Assembly: GCA_003222195.1 (NCBI GenBank)
Contig: QHVB01000027.1
Location: 186,001-250,000 of the forward strand
Reading direction: 5' to 3'
Length of the DNA stretch: 64,000 nucleotides
Source: Gemmatimonadota bacterium
GTDB lineage: Bacteria; Gemmatimonadota; Gemmatimonadetes; Gemmatimonadales; GWC2-71-9
This document shows positions 51,280-59,113 of this stretch, piece after piece. Under the pieces are notes generated by a model. That model ran no database searches, had not been told where the DNA came from, and saw only the letters and a program-made list of their open reading frames with translations. The position numbers were made by a program, and so were the translations under genes. Position 1 is the stretch's first letter; every line of letters starts with the position of its first letter.

Positions 51280-52416
51280 TCACGTTACTTGTCGGACCTC
51301 CATCCCCCTCTGCTTCAGTTCATCCACGTACGCCCGGAACGGCACCGCCTCATCCGGCGTGTAGACGCCGGTCGACTTGATCCGGCCATCGACCTGCATC
51401 ACTCCGGTGATCGCCAGCGAGAATCCCGTCGTGCGCATCATGGCGCTGATGCCGGTGGCTTCGTCGTAATAGTCGAGCAGCTGCCAGGCGACGCGGCGGC
51501 CGCCGCGCCCCTGCACTTCCACACGCAGCGCGACGAGATCGCGAGCATTGGGCTTGGTGAGCTGCGGCGATACCGTCGCAATGAACGCCTCGCGCGGCAC
51601 GATCTCCGTGCCTTTCACGCTGACGGGATCCAGTGAGAGGAGTCCGAGCTCGCGGATCGGACGCATGATCGCGACGTGCCCCGGATATCGCAGCGTCTTG
51701 TACTCCATGGTGCGCACCCGACCGCGGTAGGCCCACGGCATCGTCGAAATGCCGCCGCCCGTATGGAACGCTTCGAGCGTCCCGACGGGGCTCGGGAACT
51801 CGACGGCTTCGACTTCCGACAGCGCATCGACGCGCTCGGGGCGGCCGTCGCGCAGCACCCAGGACGGCGTCGTGTAGTAGTCGAGCGCGCCTTCGAGCGA
51901 GTAGACGATCTGATAATTGAGTGGCGGCTCCGGCTGCTGCGGCAACCCGCCCACGAAAATCTTCACACTCTCGACATCGCCGACGCGGCGAATGCCCTCG
52001 GCGGCGATGATGTTGACCATGCCGGGCGCGAGACCGCAGTCGGGAATGATCGAGACGTGCTTTTTCTGTGCGGCAGCGTGAAGCGTTTTCTGTTTTTGGA
52101 CGATCTCCGTGTTGCCGCCCAGGTCGGCGCAATGCAGCCCCATCGCGACGGCGGCCTTCGCGACGGGATAGTTGAAGTAGTAGGGCAACGCGTTCATGAC
52201 CGCGTCGTGACCGCGCATGAGCTCGCGAAGCTGCGGCCCGCGCTTGGCATCGAGCCGGACGGTGACGAGGCGTTTGTCCTTCTTTTTCTTTAGGAAGGCG
52301 GCGGCGCGTTTCGGTTGCAGGTCGGCCAGGGTGACGCGCTCGACGTCCGGACGCCGCAGGAGGTCAAATGCGCAGGCAGAACCCTGCAGCCCAGCACCCA
52401 GCACGAGCATGCGCAT
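51280..52416 (-). CDS. Saccharopine dehydrogenase-like NAD(P)-binding oxidoreductase
   Basis: 378 residues. The Rossmann motif VLGAGLQGSACAFDLLRR begins the protein, followed by a Lys-rich turn (FLKKKKDKR), HDAVMNALPYYFNYPVAKAA, GLHCADLGGNTEIV and IPDCGLAPGMVNIIA, then the C-terminal dimerisation domain with GGLPQQPEPPLNYQIVYSLE. This is the lysine-6-dehydrogenase / saccharopine dehydrogenase group. The precise amino-acid substrate is not readable from the sequence. Divergent from a TetR gene across a short gap, which could regulate it. Confidence 0.92.
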   Translation of the reverse strand: MRMLVLGAGLQGSACAFDLLRRPDVERVTLADLQPKRAAAFLKKKKDKRLVTVRLDAKRGPQLRELMRGHDAVMNALPYYFNYPVAKAAVAMGLHCADLGGNTEIVQKQKTLHAAAQKKHVSIIPDCGLAPGMVNIIAAEGIRRVGDVESVKIFVGGLPQQPEPPLNYQIVYSLEGALDYYTTPSWVLRDGRPERVDALSEVEAVEFPSPVGTLEAFHTGGGISTMPWAYRGRVRTMEYKTLRYPGHVAIMRPIRELGLLSLDPVSVKGTEIVPREAFIATVSPQLTKPNARDLVALRVEVQGRGGRRVAWQLLDYYDEATGISAMMRTTGFSLAITGVMQVDGRIKSTGVYTPDEAVPFRAYVDELKQRGMEVRQVT

Positions 52417-52482
52417 TGCGTCCCACGCCTCCGATGATTGTTGGGAGATGAAGCGGCGGGAAAGCTAGTAGATTCGGCCACG

Positions 52483-53091
52483 GTGTTGCACCCCTCGAAC
52501 TTCTCGAGCTCGCCTGCCGGCGCCGCGGAGCTCACGCGCCAGCGCTTGATTCGCGCCGCCTTCGAGCTGTTCACGACCCGCGGCTACCACGACACCACCA
52601 CGGCCCAGATCGCCAAGAAGGCCGGGATCGCCGAGGGGACGATTTACCGCCACTTCGCCAGCAAGCAGCAACTCATGAACGAGCTCTATCGCGCCGCCCA
52701 ACGGTGGGCGACCAAGCTGGTCCAGGACACCGCTCGCGATCCGGAGGCGCGAACGGCCCGCGCTCAGCTGATGGCCGTCGCGCACGGCTTGTTCGAGGGG
52801 GCGGCGGAGGACGCGGCCGTCGTCAAACTCGGACTGCTGGAGCGGCTCGAAGCGGTGATCGATGATGAGAGTCGCAAGGCAGCGCGGGAGTTTCGGTTGG
52901 CGCTCGAGCGGATCGTCGCCGAAGGCAAAGCTCAGGGCGCGGTACGAACCGGTGCTGTCGAGATCTGGGCAGGGGTCTGGCTGGCGACGATCAGCCACGC
53001 GTTAGAGAAGATCGTTGCCGGCGACTGGAAACCGGGAGATGCCGGCGTGCGATTGGTGATCGATGCGGCATGGAAGGCAATTAGCGCTTGA
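52483..53091 (+). CDS. TetR family transcriptional regulator
   Basis: 202 residues from the GTG at 52483 (a TTG at 52438 would add 15 residues). The N-terminal helix-turn-helix reads RLIRAAFELFTTRGYHDTTT and AQIAKKAGIAEGTIYRHFAS; the all-helical C-terminal ligand domain ends DAGVRLVIDAAWKAISA. TetR repressors respond to small molecules. The gene is divergent from the saccharopine-dehydrogenase-like gene and is followed at once by a strong terminator. Confidence 0.93.
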   Translation: MLHPSNFSSSPAGAAELTRQRLIRAAFELFTTRGYHDTTTAQIAKKAGIAEGTIYRHFASKQQLMNELYRAAQRWATKLVQDTARDPEARTARAQLMAVAHGLFEGAAEDAAVVKLGLLERLEAVIDDESRKAAREFRLALERIVAEGKAQGAVRTGAVEIWAGVWLATISHALEKIVAGDWKPGDAGVRLVIDAAWKAISA

Positions 53092-53155
53092 TCGAGGGGG
53101 CCCGGTCGGCGACAAAACAACGCAGTCGCTCTGCGGGCCCCCTCGCTCAAGCGCT
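53083..53155. terminator. Strong bidirectional terminator-type hairpin
   Basis: Arms 53083-53104 and 53134-53155 pair at 21 of 22 positions (AGCGCTTGA...GGGGGCCCG), with a 29-nt loop, then TTTT on the plus strand. The left arm includes the last codons and stop of the TetR gene. It separates the convergent TetR and metallophosphoesterase genes. Confidence 0.8.
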
Positions 53156-53157
53156 TT

Positions 53158-54363
53158 TCAAGACCGCCGCAGTTCGAACAGCGCAATCTCCGGCGGTACA
53201 AAGACCCGCAGCGGCACTCCTACGACACCGATCCCGCGACTCACGTACAGTTGACTGCTCCCCTGCACGAAGTGCCCCATCACGTACTTCGTGATCAGTC
53301 GCCCCGGTGACCAGCCGACCACGGGCAGACAGAACTGGCCGCCGTGAATGTGGCCGGCCAGGGTGAGAGGAATCCCGCGCGGCGCGGCGCCGTCGAAGGC
53401 ACCGGGGCGGTGAGCGAGCAGGATGCGGAACGCGTCTTTCGCCGGCGGCGTGAGCCGCAGCGCGGGCTCGAGGTCGTAGTCCTGCGGATCGTCCGCGTGC
53501 CAGTTTCGCGGGTCGTCGATGCCGATCAGCGCGAGCGCGGCGCCGCCCCGCTCGATGACGTGCGCGCCATTCTTCACGAACACCTGCCCCGCATCGCGCA
53601 CGCCACGAATCACGGCGTCCTCGCCCGTGTAGCGATCGTGATTGCCCAGGACAGTCACCACGCCGAGCGGAGCGCGCAGGTCGCGAAACGCTCGCACATA
53701 GTCCGAGATATACGATTGCGAGATGTCGATCATGTCGCCGGTCTGCACGATCAGATCGGCGCCGAGGGCGTTCGTCTGCGCGACGATGGCCCGCATTTTC
53801 GCTTCGGACATGTGAATGCCGGCGTGCACATCGGAGAGATGCGCGATGCGGAGCCCGTTGAGCCCGGCCGGCAGATTCGGAAATACCAGCGCGCGGCGCG
53901 TGACCTCCGGAAGGCGCTCGGCGCTCCAGATGCCGTAGGCCGACACGCCGAGTCCGGCGGCGGCGTAGGCGTAGGTGGCGCGGGCAAGAAACTGGCGACG
54001 CGACACCCGTTCGTCGTCCGTCGTGCGTCGTGCGTCGGGAGGCTGGCCAGAGCGCTCACGCACGACGTACGACGCACGACGCACCGTCCACCAGACGCCC
54101 TTCCCGAGCAGGTAGATGCAGATGAGCCCGCAGAATATCCAGCCGAGCAGCTGCCAGGCGATCCAGGGCGCGATGTAGGGAACACGACTGATCCCCCACA
54201 GACTGCCGGAGAACATCCGCACGGCGACGATGCCCCACGGGATGTTGAAGACGACGAACACGAGGGTGAGCCAGCGCCGCGCCGAGAGCGGCAGGCGCTC
54301 CCGCAGATAGAGATAGAGCAGCAGTTGAGGCGCTGCGAACAGCGAAAGGTAGATTAGGGCCAT
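53158..54363 (-). CDS. Membrane-anchored metallophosphoesterase
   Basis: 401 residues. Three or four N-terminal helices (residues 1-90), a basic linker (about 94-118), then a Tat-like SRRQFLARATYAYAAAG helix and the catalytic domain with the five metallophosphoesterase motifs: HLSDVHAG, GDMID, GNHD, AHRP and GHIHGGQF. This is the YkuE/YaeI-type group, which may act on membrane lipids or nucleotides. The linker is encoded by a heptamer-armed palindrome (54012-54081). Its start codon shares CATG with the start of the divergent S41-like gene, leaving no intergenic space. Confidence 0.93.
   Translation of the reverse strand: MALIYLSLFAAPQLLLYLYLRERLPLSARRWLTLVFVVFNIPWGIVAVRMFSGSLWGISRVPYIAPWIAWQLLGWIFCGLICIYLLGKGVWWTVRRASYVVRERSGQPPDARRTTDDERVSRRQFLARATYAYAAAGLGVSAYGIWSAERLPEVTRRALVFPNLPAGLNGLRIAHLSDVHAGIHMSEAKMRAIVAQTNALGADLIVQTGDMIDISQSYISDYVRAFRDLRAPLGVVTVLGNHDRYTGEDAVIRGVRDAGQVFVKNGAHVIERGGAALALIGIDDPRNWHADDPQDYDLEPALRLTPPAKDAFRILLAHRPGAFDGAAPRGIPLTLAGHIHGGQFCLPVVGWSPGRLITKYVMGHFVQGSSQLYVSRGIGVVGVPLRVFVPPEIALFELRRS
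54012..54081. repeat. Heptamer-armed palindromic element inside the metallophosphoesterase gene
   Basis: Left arm 54012-54035 and right arm 54058-54081, pairing at 22 of 24 positions, 22-nt spacer. Arms are tandem CGTCGT(N) heptamers. Translated in frame as the cytoplasmic linker between the membrane helices and the SRRQF helix. Confidence 0.85.
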
Positions 54364-55660
54364 GTCATTCCGTACGCTGGCGTTTTTTGCCTTGTTCCCC
54401 GCGGTCCTCGCCGCCCAGCGACTCGCGAGTGTCGATCGACAGCTTGTGGCAGCGGGTCTGTGGGCCGAAGCACGCTACAACTATGCCTACTGGGACGTCG
54501 TCCGCGCGAATTGGGACTCCGCGTTGGCGGCCACGGTCACCGCTACGGAAGCGCGGCCCGCGCCGAACGACTTGCAATTCTTTCGCCGGCTGCGGCGCTG
54601 GGGCGCGCTGCTCAACGACGGCCAGCTCGACATTCTGGCGCCTGCCGCCATCGCGAACCGCATCGCGCGCCCACCCCTGGCGCTACGGAGTATCGAGCGC
54701 CGGCCATTCATCATGGACTACGTCGTCAACGACGAGATGCGCGTGGCACGGCCAGAGCGGTTGGCCGAGATCCTGGCGGTCCAAGGCATCCCTGCCGCCG
54801 TGTGGATTCGCGATTCGGTCCTGCCGGAAATCACCGCGACCAACGAGGCGAGCCGCTGGGAGCGCGGCGTCGCGCAGATGCTCGACGGCGAGCGCGGCAC
54901 GGCGCTGCATCTCCTGCTCCGACTCCCGGGCGGTGCCGAGCGCGGCGCGAGCGTCACGCGCACCCTGGCGTTGACCGCGCGGTCGTCGCTCGACCGCGCC
55001 GCGCTCGAAGCCGATACCCTGCCCGACGGGGTGATCTGGATGCGCGTGAACTCGTTCGCCGATCCGGATGTCGTCAGCCTGTTCGATCACGCCCTCGGCG
55101 ACGCGGCGCGCGAAGGACCACGCCATCGCGGCTTGATTCTGGATCTCCGGGAGACCACCTGGACTCCCCACGAGCGGGATCAAGGCTACGCGCTGCTGCT
55201 CTCCCGCCTCATCGACCGCCCGTTCCTGACCGCCCAGCGTCGCACGCCGCGCTACAGTCTCGACTCCCTCGACTGGGCCAGCTCCCCCCCCGACACGATC
55301 TGGCCACCGCCGCGACGCGAGCGGATCGCGTACAGCGGCCCAGTCGTCGTGCTCTGCTCACCGCGCACGGCGGGCGCCGCGGAAGATTTCGTCGTGGCAT
55401 TTCGGGCGGGGGATCGCGGTCCGCTCATCGGCGAGGGGACGGGCGGGAGCACGGGACAGACCGCGGTGCTACCGGTCGCCCCGGGATGGAAGATCCGCCT
55501 GACCGTGTCGCGCGACGCGTTCCCCGACGGCAAGGAATTCGTGGGAACCGGGATCGCGCCCGACATCCCGGTGGACGTGCGCGTCGAGGACGTGCTCGCC
55601 GGACGAGACGCGGCGCTGGATCGCGCCCGCGCCTACCTCAGCGAAACGGCCCGGCGTTAG
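54362..55660 (+). CDS. Secreted S41 peptidase-like protein lacking the catalytic serine
   Basis: 432 residues with a signal peptide ending VLAAQ. The C-terminal ~220 residues fit the S41 (tail-specific/tricorn core) fold: GVIWMRVNSFADPDVVSLFD, RGLILDLRE, GPVVVLCSPRTAGAAEDFVV, GEGTGGSTGQT and FVGTGIAPDIPV. The segment normally reading S-A-A-E/S-A-S-E has GAAE here, so the nucleophilic Ser is Gly. It may bind but not cut peptides, or use another residue. The start overlaps the divergent metallophosphoesterase start within CATG. Confidence 0.83.
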   Translation: MSFRTLAFFALFPAVLAAQRLASVDRQLVAAGLWAEARYNYAYWDVVRANWDSALAATVTATEARPAPNDLQFFRRLRRWGALLNDGQLDILAPAAIANRIARPPLALRSIERRPFIMDYVVNDEMRVARPERLAEILAVQGIPAAVWIRDSVLPEITATNEASRWERGVAQMLDGERGTALHLLLRLPGGAERGASVTRTLALTARSSLDRAALEADTLPDGVIWMRVNSFADPDVVSLFDHALGDAAREGPRHRGLILDLRETTWTPHERDQGYALLLSRLIDRPFLTAQRRTPRYSLDSLDWASSPPDTIWPPPRRERIAYSGPVVVLCSPRTAGAAEDFVVAFRAGDRGPLIGEGTGGSTGQTAVLPVAPGWKIRLTVSRDAFPDGKEFVGTGIAPDIPVDVRVEDVLAGRDAALDRARAYLSETARR

Positions 55661-56430
55661 CTCTTCAGCTGCGCGCGGAAGAAGCTGATCACCGCGCGCC
55701 ACGCGCTGTCGGCGACTTCCGGTTTCTCGCGCGTGCGCAGAAAGCCGTGCCCGACCCCCGGATAGACGGTGTACGGGTAGTCCTTGCCGGCGGTGCGCAT
55801 CGCCGCCGCCGCGTCCGGCAGACCGGCATCGATGCGGGCGTCATTCTCCGCGTACACGCCTAGCCCTTTCGCGCGGATCTTCGCCATGTCGGCCGGGTTG
55901 GGGGCGGCCCCGTAGCACACGACGAATGCCTTCAACTCCGGCGCGTTCGTGGCATAGCGGAAGCTCTGACTGCCGCCCCAGCAGAAGCCGATGACACCGA
56001 CGTCGTTGGCGCGGGCGGCCTTTACCGTCTTGAGGTAGGCGCGCGTCGCCTCGAGATCGGCCGTCACCGTATCGGCGTTCAGGGTGGCGATCAGCTTGCG
56101 CGCCGAATCGGGCGAGCTGGGCGTGCCGCCGCGCCGCGACAACAGGTCCGGCGCGATGGCGACGAAGCCGTCCTTCGCGAGCTGCTCGGTCGTTTGCCGG
56201 ATGAAATCCGACATGCCGAAGATCTCGTGGATGACGATCACCGCCGGCGCCGGCTGCGGGCGCTCAGGATACGCGATATACGCGGTCACCGTGTCCTTGC
56301 CGCTGAGATATTTGACGTACTCTGAATGAATGTCGGGGCCCCCAAAGGCGCTTAAGGGCGCGAAAAGGCGCAGCAGCAGCCCGGCGAAAGCTCCAGCCGT
56401 CAGGACCGCGCCGTTGTAATTACCGTCCAT
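55657..56430 (-). CDS. Secreted dienelactone hydrolase family protein
   Basis: 257 residues with an N-terminal hydrophobic segment (LTAGAFAGLLLRLFAPLSAF). Alpha/beta-hydrolase triad Cys150 (GFCWGGSQSF), Asp197 (AENDARID) and His228 (GVGHGF), with Glu69 in VIHEIFG, as in dienelactone hydrolases. The substrate may be a carboxylic ester or lactone. The gene start overlaps the end of the PQQ-type dehydrogenase gene by 11 bp; both are probably exported and work on sugars or aromatics. Confidence 0.92.
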   Translation of the reverse strand: MDGNYNGAVLTAGAFAGLLLRLFAPLSAFGGPDIHSEYVKYLSGKDTVTAYIAYPERPQPAPAVIVIHEIFGMSDFIRQTTEQLAKDGFVAIAPDLLSRRGGTPSSPDSARKLIATLNADTVTADLEATRAYLKTVKAARANDVGVIGFCWGGSQSFRYATNAPELKAFVVCYGAAPNPADMAKIRAKGLGVYAENDARIDAGLPDAAAAMRTAGKDYPYTVYPGVGHGFLRTREKPEVADSAWRAVISFFRAQLKS

Positions 56431-57505
56431 AAGTCACCCTCCAGATTTTGCCGCCCATGTCATCACTCACCAGCAGCGATCCGTCTGGCAATACGAGCAA
56501 GCCGACGGGCCGTCCCCAGCGAGTGCCATCGGGACGTTGCCAGCCGACGATGAAATCCTCGACCCCAACGGCGCGATGACCGCCGCTGTCGACCTGGACA
56601 CGCACGACTTTTGCGCCCGTGGGAACGCTACGGTTCCACGAGCCGTGCAGCGTGACGAACGCATCGCCGCGATACTCGCGGGGAAACTGTGTGCCCGTGT
56701 AGAACGCGATGCCGAGCGGCGCGGAGTGCGCCTGGATCGTGATAGCCGGCGGCTCGACATTCGAGCAGTTCGCCGATCCGTACTCGGGATTCGGCTTGCC
56801 GGGGAGATAACACTCCGGCCAGCCGTAGTTGCGGCCGTCTTTGATGATGTTGATGTGCTCGGCCGGCACGTCATCGCCGAGGTTATCGCGGTCGTTATTG
56901 CCGCCCCACAGCTCGCCCGTTTTCGGGTTGAACGCCAGGCCGACGGTATTGCGCAGCCCCCGCGCGAATATCCGGCCTCCCGAGGCGTCGGCGTTGAACT
57001 GCGTCACCGCCGCCCGCATCGAGTCACGCTCGTCGCAGACATTGCATGAGGACCCGACCGCTACGTACAGCTTCCCGTCCGGACCGAACACGATCGTCCG
57101 GGTCGAATGACCGCTGCGTGGCAGGTGCAGTAGCGTCTTTGGCTCGCGAACGCCCGGATCGTAACGAACGACCTCGAGCTCCCCGGCGACGTACATTGTG
57201 TCGCCGCGGAAGGCGATGCCGAAGGCGCCTTTCAGTCCGCTCGCGACCGTCACCACGCTGTCGGGGACGCCATCGTGATTCGCGTCGATCAGCTTGACGA
57301 CCACACCGGGCCCCGGCTGCGAGGCATAGACCACGTTGCCGGGGCCGAGCGTCATAAAGCGAACGTTCTCCAGATTCTGTGCGAACACGGCGATTTTGAA
57401 CCCCGGCGGCACGCGGAGCGCGTCGTCGCTCCGTGCCTGACTACGGGCGGAAGCTCCGCTGCAGGCGACGGCGATGACAGCGGCGAACAAAGCACGTAGG
57501 CGCAT
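56420..57505 (-). CDS. Secreted PQQ-dependent sugar dehydrogenase-like propeller
   Basis: 361 residues with a signal peptide containing AVACSGAS (possible lipobox at VAC). Six-bladed sGDH-type propeller signatures: LRVPPGFKIAVFAQNLENVR, AFGIAFRGDTMYVAG, HSTRTIVFGPDGKLYVAVGS, SCNVCDERDSMRAA, FARGLRNTVGLAFNPKTGEL and NNDRDNLGDDVPAEHINII, NYGWPECYLPG and VTLHGSWNRSVPTG. Soluble glucose dehydrogenase relatives oxidise sugars with PQQ and calcium. No PQQ synthesis genes are seen here. It is followed by the dienelactone hydrolase, which could act on the lactone product. Confidence 0.9.
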   Translation of the reverse strand: MRLRALFAAVIAVACSGASARSQARSDDALRVPPGFKIAVFAQNLENVRFMTLGPGNVVYASQPGPGVVVKLIDANHDGVPDSVVTVASGLKGAFGIAFRGDTMYVAGELEVVRYDPGVREPKTLLHLPRSGHSTRTIVFGPDGKLYVAVGSSCNVCDERDSMRAAVTQFNADASGGRIFARGLRNTVGLAFNPKTGELWGGNNDRDNLGDDVPAEHINIIKDGRNYGWPECYLPGKPNPEYGSANCSNVEPPAITIQAHSAPLGIAFYTGTQFPREYRGDAFVTLHGSWNRSVPTGAKVVRVQVDSGGHRAVGVEDFIVGWQRPDGTRWGRPVGLLVLPDGSLLVSDDMGGKIWRVTYGR

Positions 57506-57508
57506 TCG

Positions 57509-59113
57509 TTACCTCCGACCGATGGCGGTGACTCGCAACAGAAGTTTGCCGTCCGGATCCACTAGAACCTCGGCAGGCGTAAACGGCAGATCCACCCGGG
57601 TGGACGTCTCGCGACCTCCACCCGTCACGGTGATGTCGCGGCGCACGGTCGCGCCGTTCGCTCCCCGAAACTCGAGCGTCAGCACAGGGAGTCCAAACAA
57701 ACCCCACTCAGGCTTTTGGCGTTGGGTGATACCCAGAACCACTTTTCTCGCTCCGGCGTCGTATTGCCAGGTCACGTCGAGCTGTGGGTACCCCGGTTGG
57801 TACAGCCATTGGTGGAAGAACCAGCCGAGATCCGCTTTGGCTTCCTTCTCCATTACGCGCTGGAAGTCCTCACTCGTTGCGGTGGAGTCGCGGTAGGTAC
57901 GGTAGTAGGCGCGGAGCCCGCGAAAGAAGGCCGAATCGCCGATCGTGCCGTGGAGCATGTGCAGCACCCAGGCGCCTTTGGGATAGCTGTTCGCATTCAG
58001 CAGTTTGATGGGATCGGCGGCATACCCCGAGTCCACGATCGGCCGGTCGGTGACGTCGGATTTGAAGTAATTCTCGGCGTTCGCGCGCATCGCATTTGCC
58101 AATACCGAGTCGCCATCCAACGCGGCGCCGATGACACCATCGAAGTAGGTCGCGAAGCCTTCGGAGAGCCAGATATCGGGCCAGTCGCGTTCTGTGACCG
58201 CGTCGCCGAACCACTGGTGCGAGGTCTCGTGCCGCACGACGCCCTCGCCCATCTTGCGCTCCACGTACGGCTTCTCGGCGTAGAAGATGGCGCTCGAGTT
58301 CTCCATTCCCCCGAATTTCGTGGATGACTGCACGTGCGCGAGTTTCTCGTAGGGGAACGGCCCGATGAGTCGCTGCATCACCTCGACGATCTCAGTGGCG
58401 CGGCGGAACGGAACCGAGTCGGCAAACGCCGAGTCTTCGGGGTAGGTCCAGACCTGGATCGGGACCGTGTCGCGGCCGTTGATCGCGGGCCGGTGCGTTG
58501 AGACCGTGAACTCGCCGGCGCCGATGACCATGGTGTAGGTGGGGATGGGGCGTGTTTCGACCCACGGCCGATTCATCCTGCCGTCCACACGGAAGACTTC
58601 GCGTCGTCGGTCATAGACGCCGTTTGCTACGACGCGCCAACTAGCGGGCGCCGACACGTCGATGGCCACGGTCGCCTTGTCGCTCGGGTGGTCAACGGTC
58701 GGGAGCCAGTACCGCGCGCGTTCGGGCCAGTTGTCGGCAAAAATCGCGCGTCGGCCGCGGGCGTTGGTCCCGATGATCAGGCCATCGCGCGGGACGCCGT
58801 GGTAGCTCACTACGATGGTGTCGGTGCGGGCCCCGCGCGCCAAGGGAACACGAATCTTCCGTCCATCGTAGGTGAACGCGATTGACCTCTGGGAGTGTCC
58901 GACCGAATCGACGCTCATATCGACGAGCTGAAGGTCGATAGTGTCCGCGCCGGGGCTGCGCCGAAAGACGATCCAGGCCCGGGCCTGAATGACGCTGCCG
59001 CTGTCCGGGAGTGCGACCAGGAAGTCGTAGTGCTGCACGTCGATCCCGCGCTGCTGCCCGGCCGCTGGCGCGCCAAACAGCAGCGCAGCGAGCAGGCTAC
59101 CGACCGTTCGCAT
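57509..59113 (-). CDS. Secreted M1 family metallopeptidase
   Basis: 534 residues from the ATG at 59113 (or 537 from 59122). Signal peptide LLAALLFGAPAAG. M1 motifs: exopeptidase loop FGGMENSS (a GAMEN variant), zinc site HETSHQWFGD with WLSEGFATYFDG placing the third ligand Glu, and a C-terminal domain ending GKLLLRVTAIGRR. Aminopeptidase activity on N-terminal residues is expected in the periplasm. It overlaps the E1-alpha gene by 17 bp. Confidence 0.93.
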   Translation of the reverse strand: MRTVGSLLAALLFGAPAAGQQRGIDVQHYDFLVALPDSGSVIQARAWIVFRRSPGADTIDLQLVDMSVDSVGHSQRSIAFTYDGRKIRVPLARGARTDTIVVSYHGVPRDGLIIGTNARGRRAIFADNWPERARYWLPTVDHPSDKATVAIDVSAPASWRVVANGVYDRRREVFRVDGRMNRPWVETRPIPTYTMVIGAGEFTVSTHRPAINGRDTVPIQVWTYPEDSAFADSVPFRRATEIVEVMQRLIGPFPYEKLAHVQSSTKFGGMENSSAIFYAEKPYVERKMGEGVVRHETSHQWFGDAVTERDWPDIWLSEGFATYFDGVIGAALDGDSVLANAMRANAENYFKSDVTDRPIVDSGYAADPIKLLNANSYPKGAWVLHMLHGTIGDSAFFRGLRAYYRTYRDSTATSEDFQRVMEKEAKADLGWFFHQWLYQPGYPQLDVTWQYDAGARKVVLGITQRQKPEWGLFGLPVLTLEFRGANGATVRRDITVTGGGRETSTRVDLPFTPAEVLVDPDGKLLLRVTAIGRR

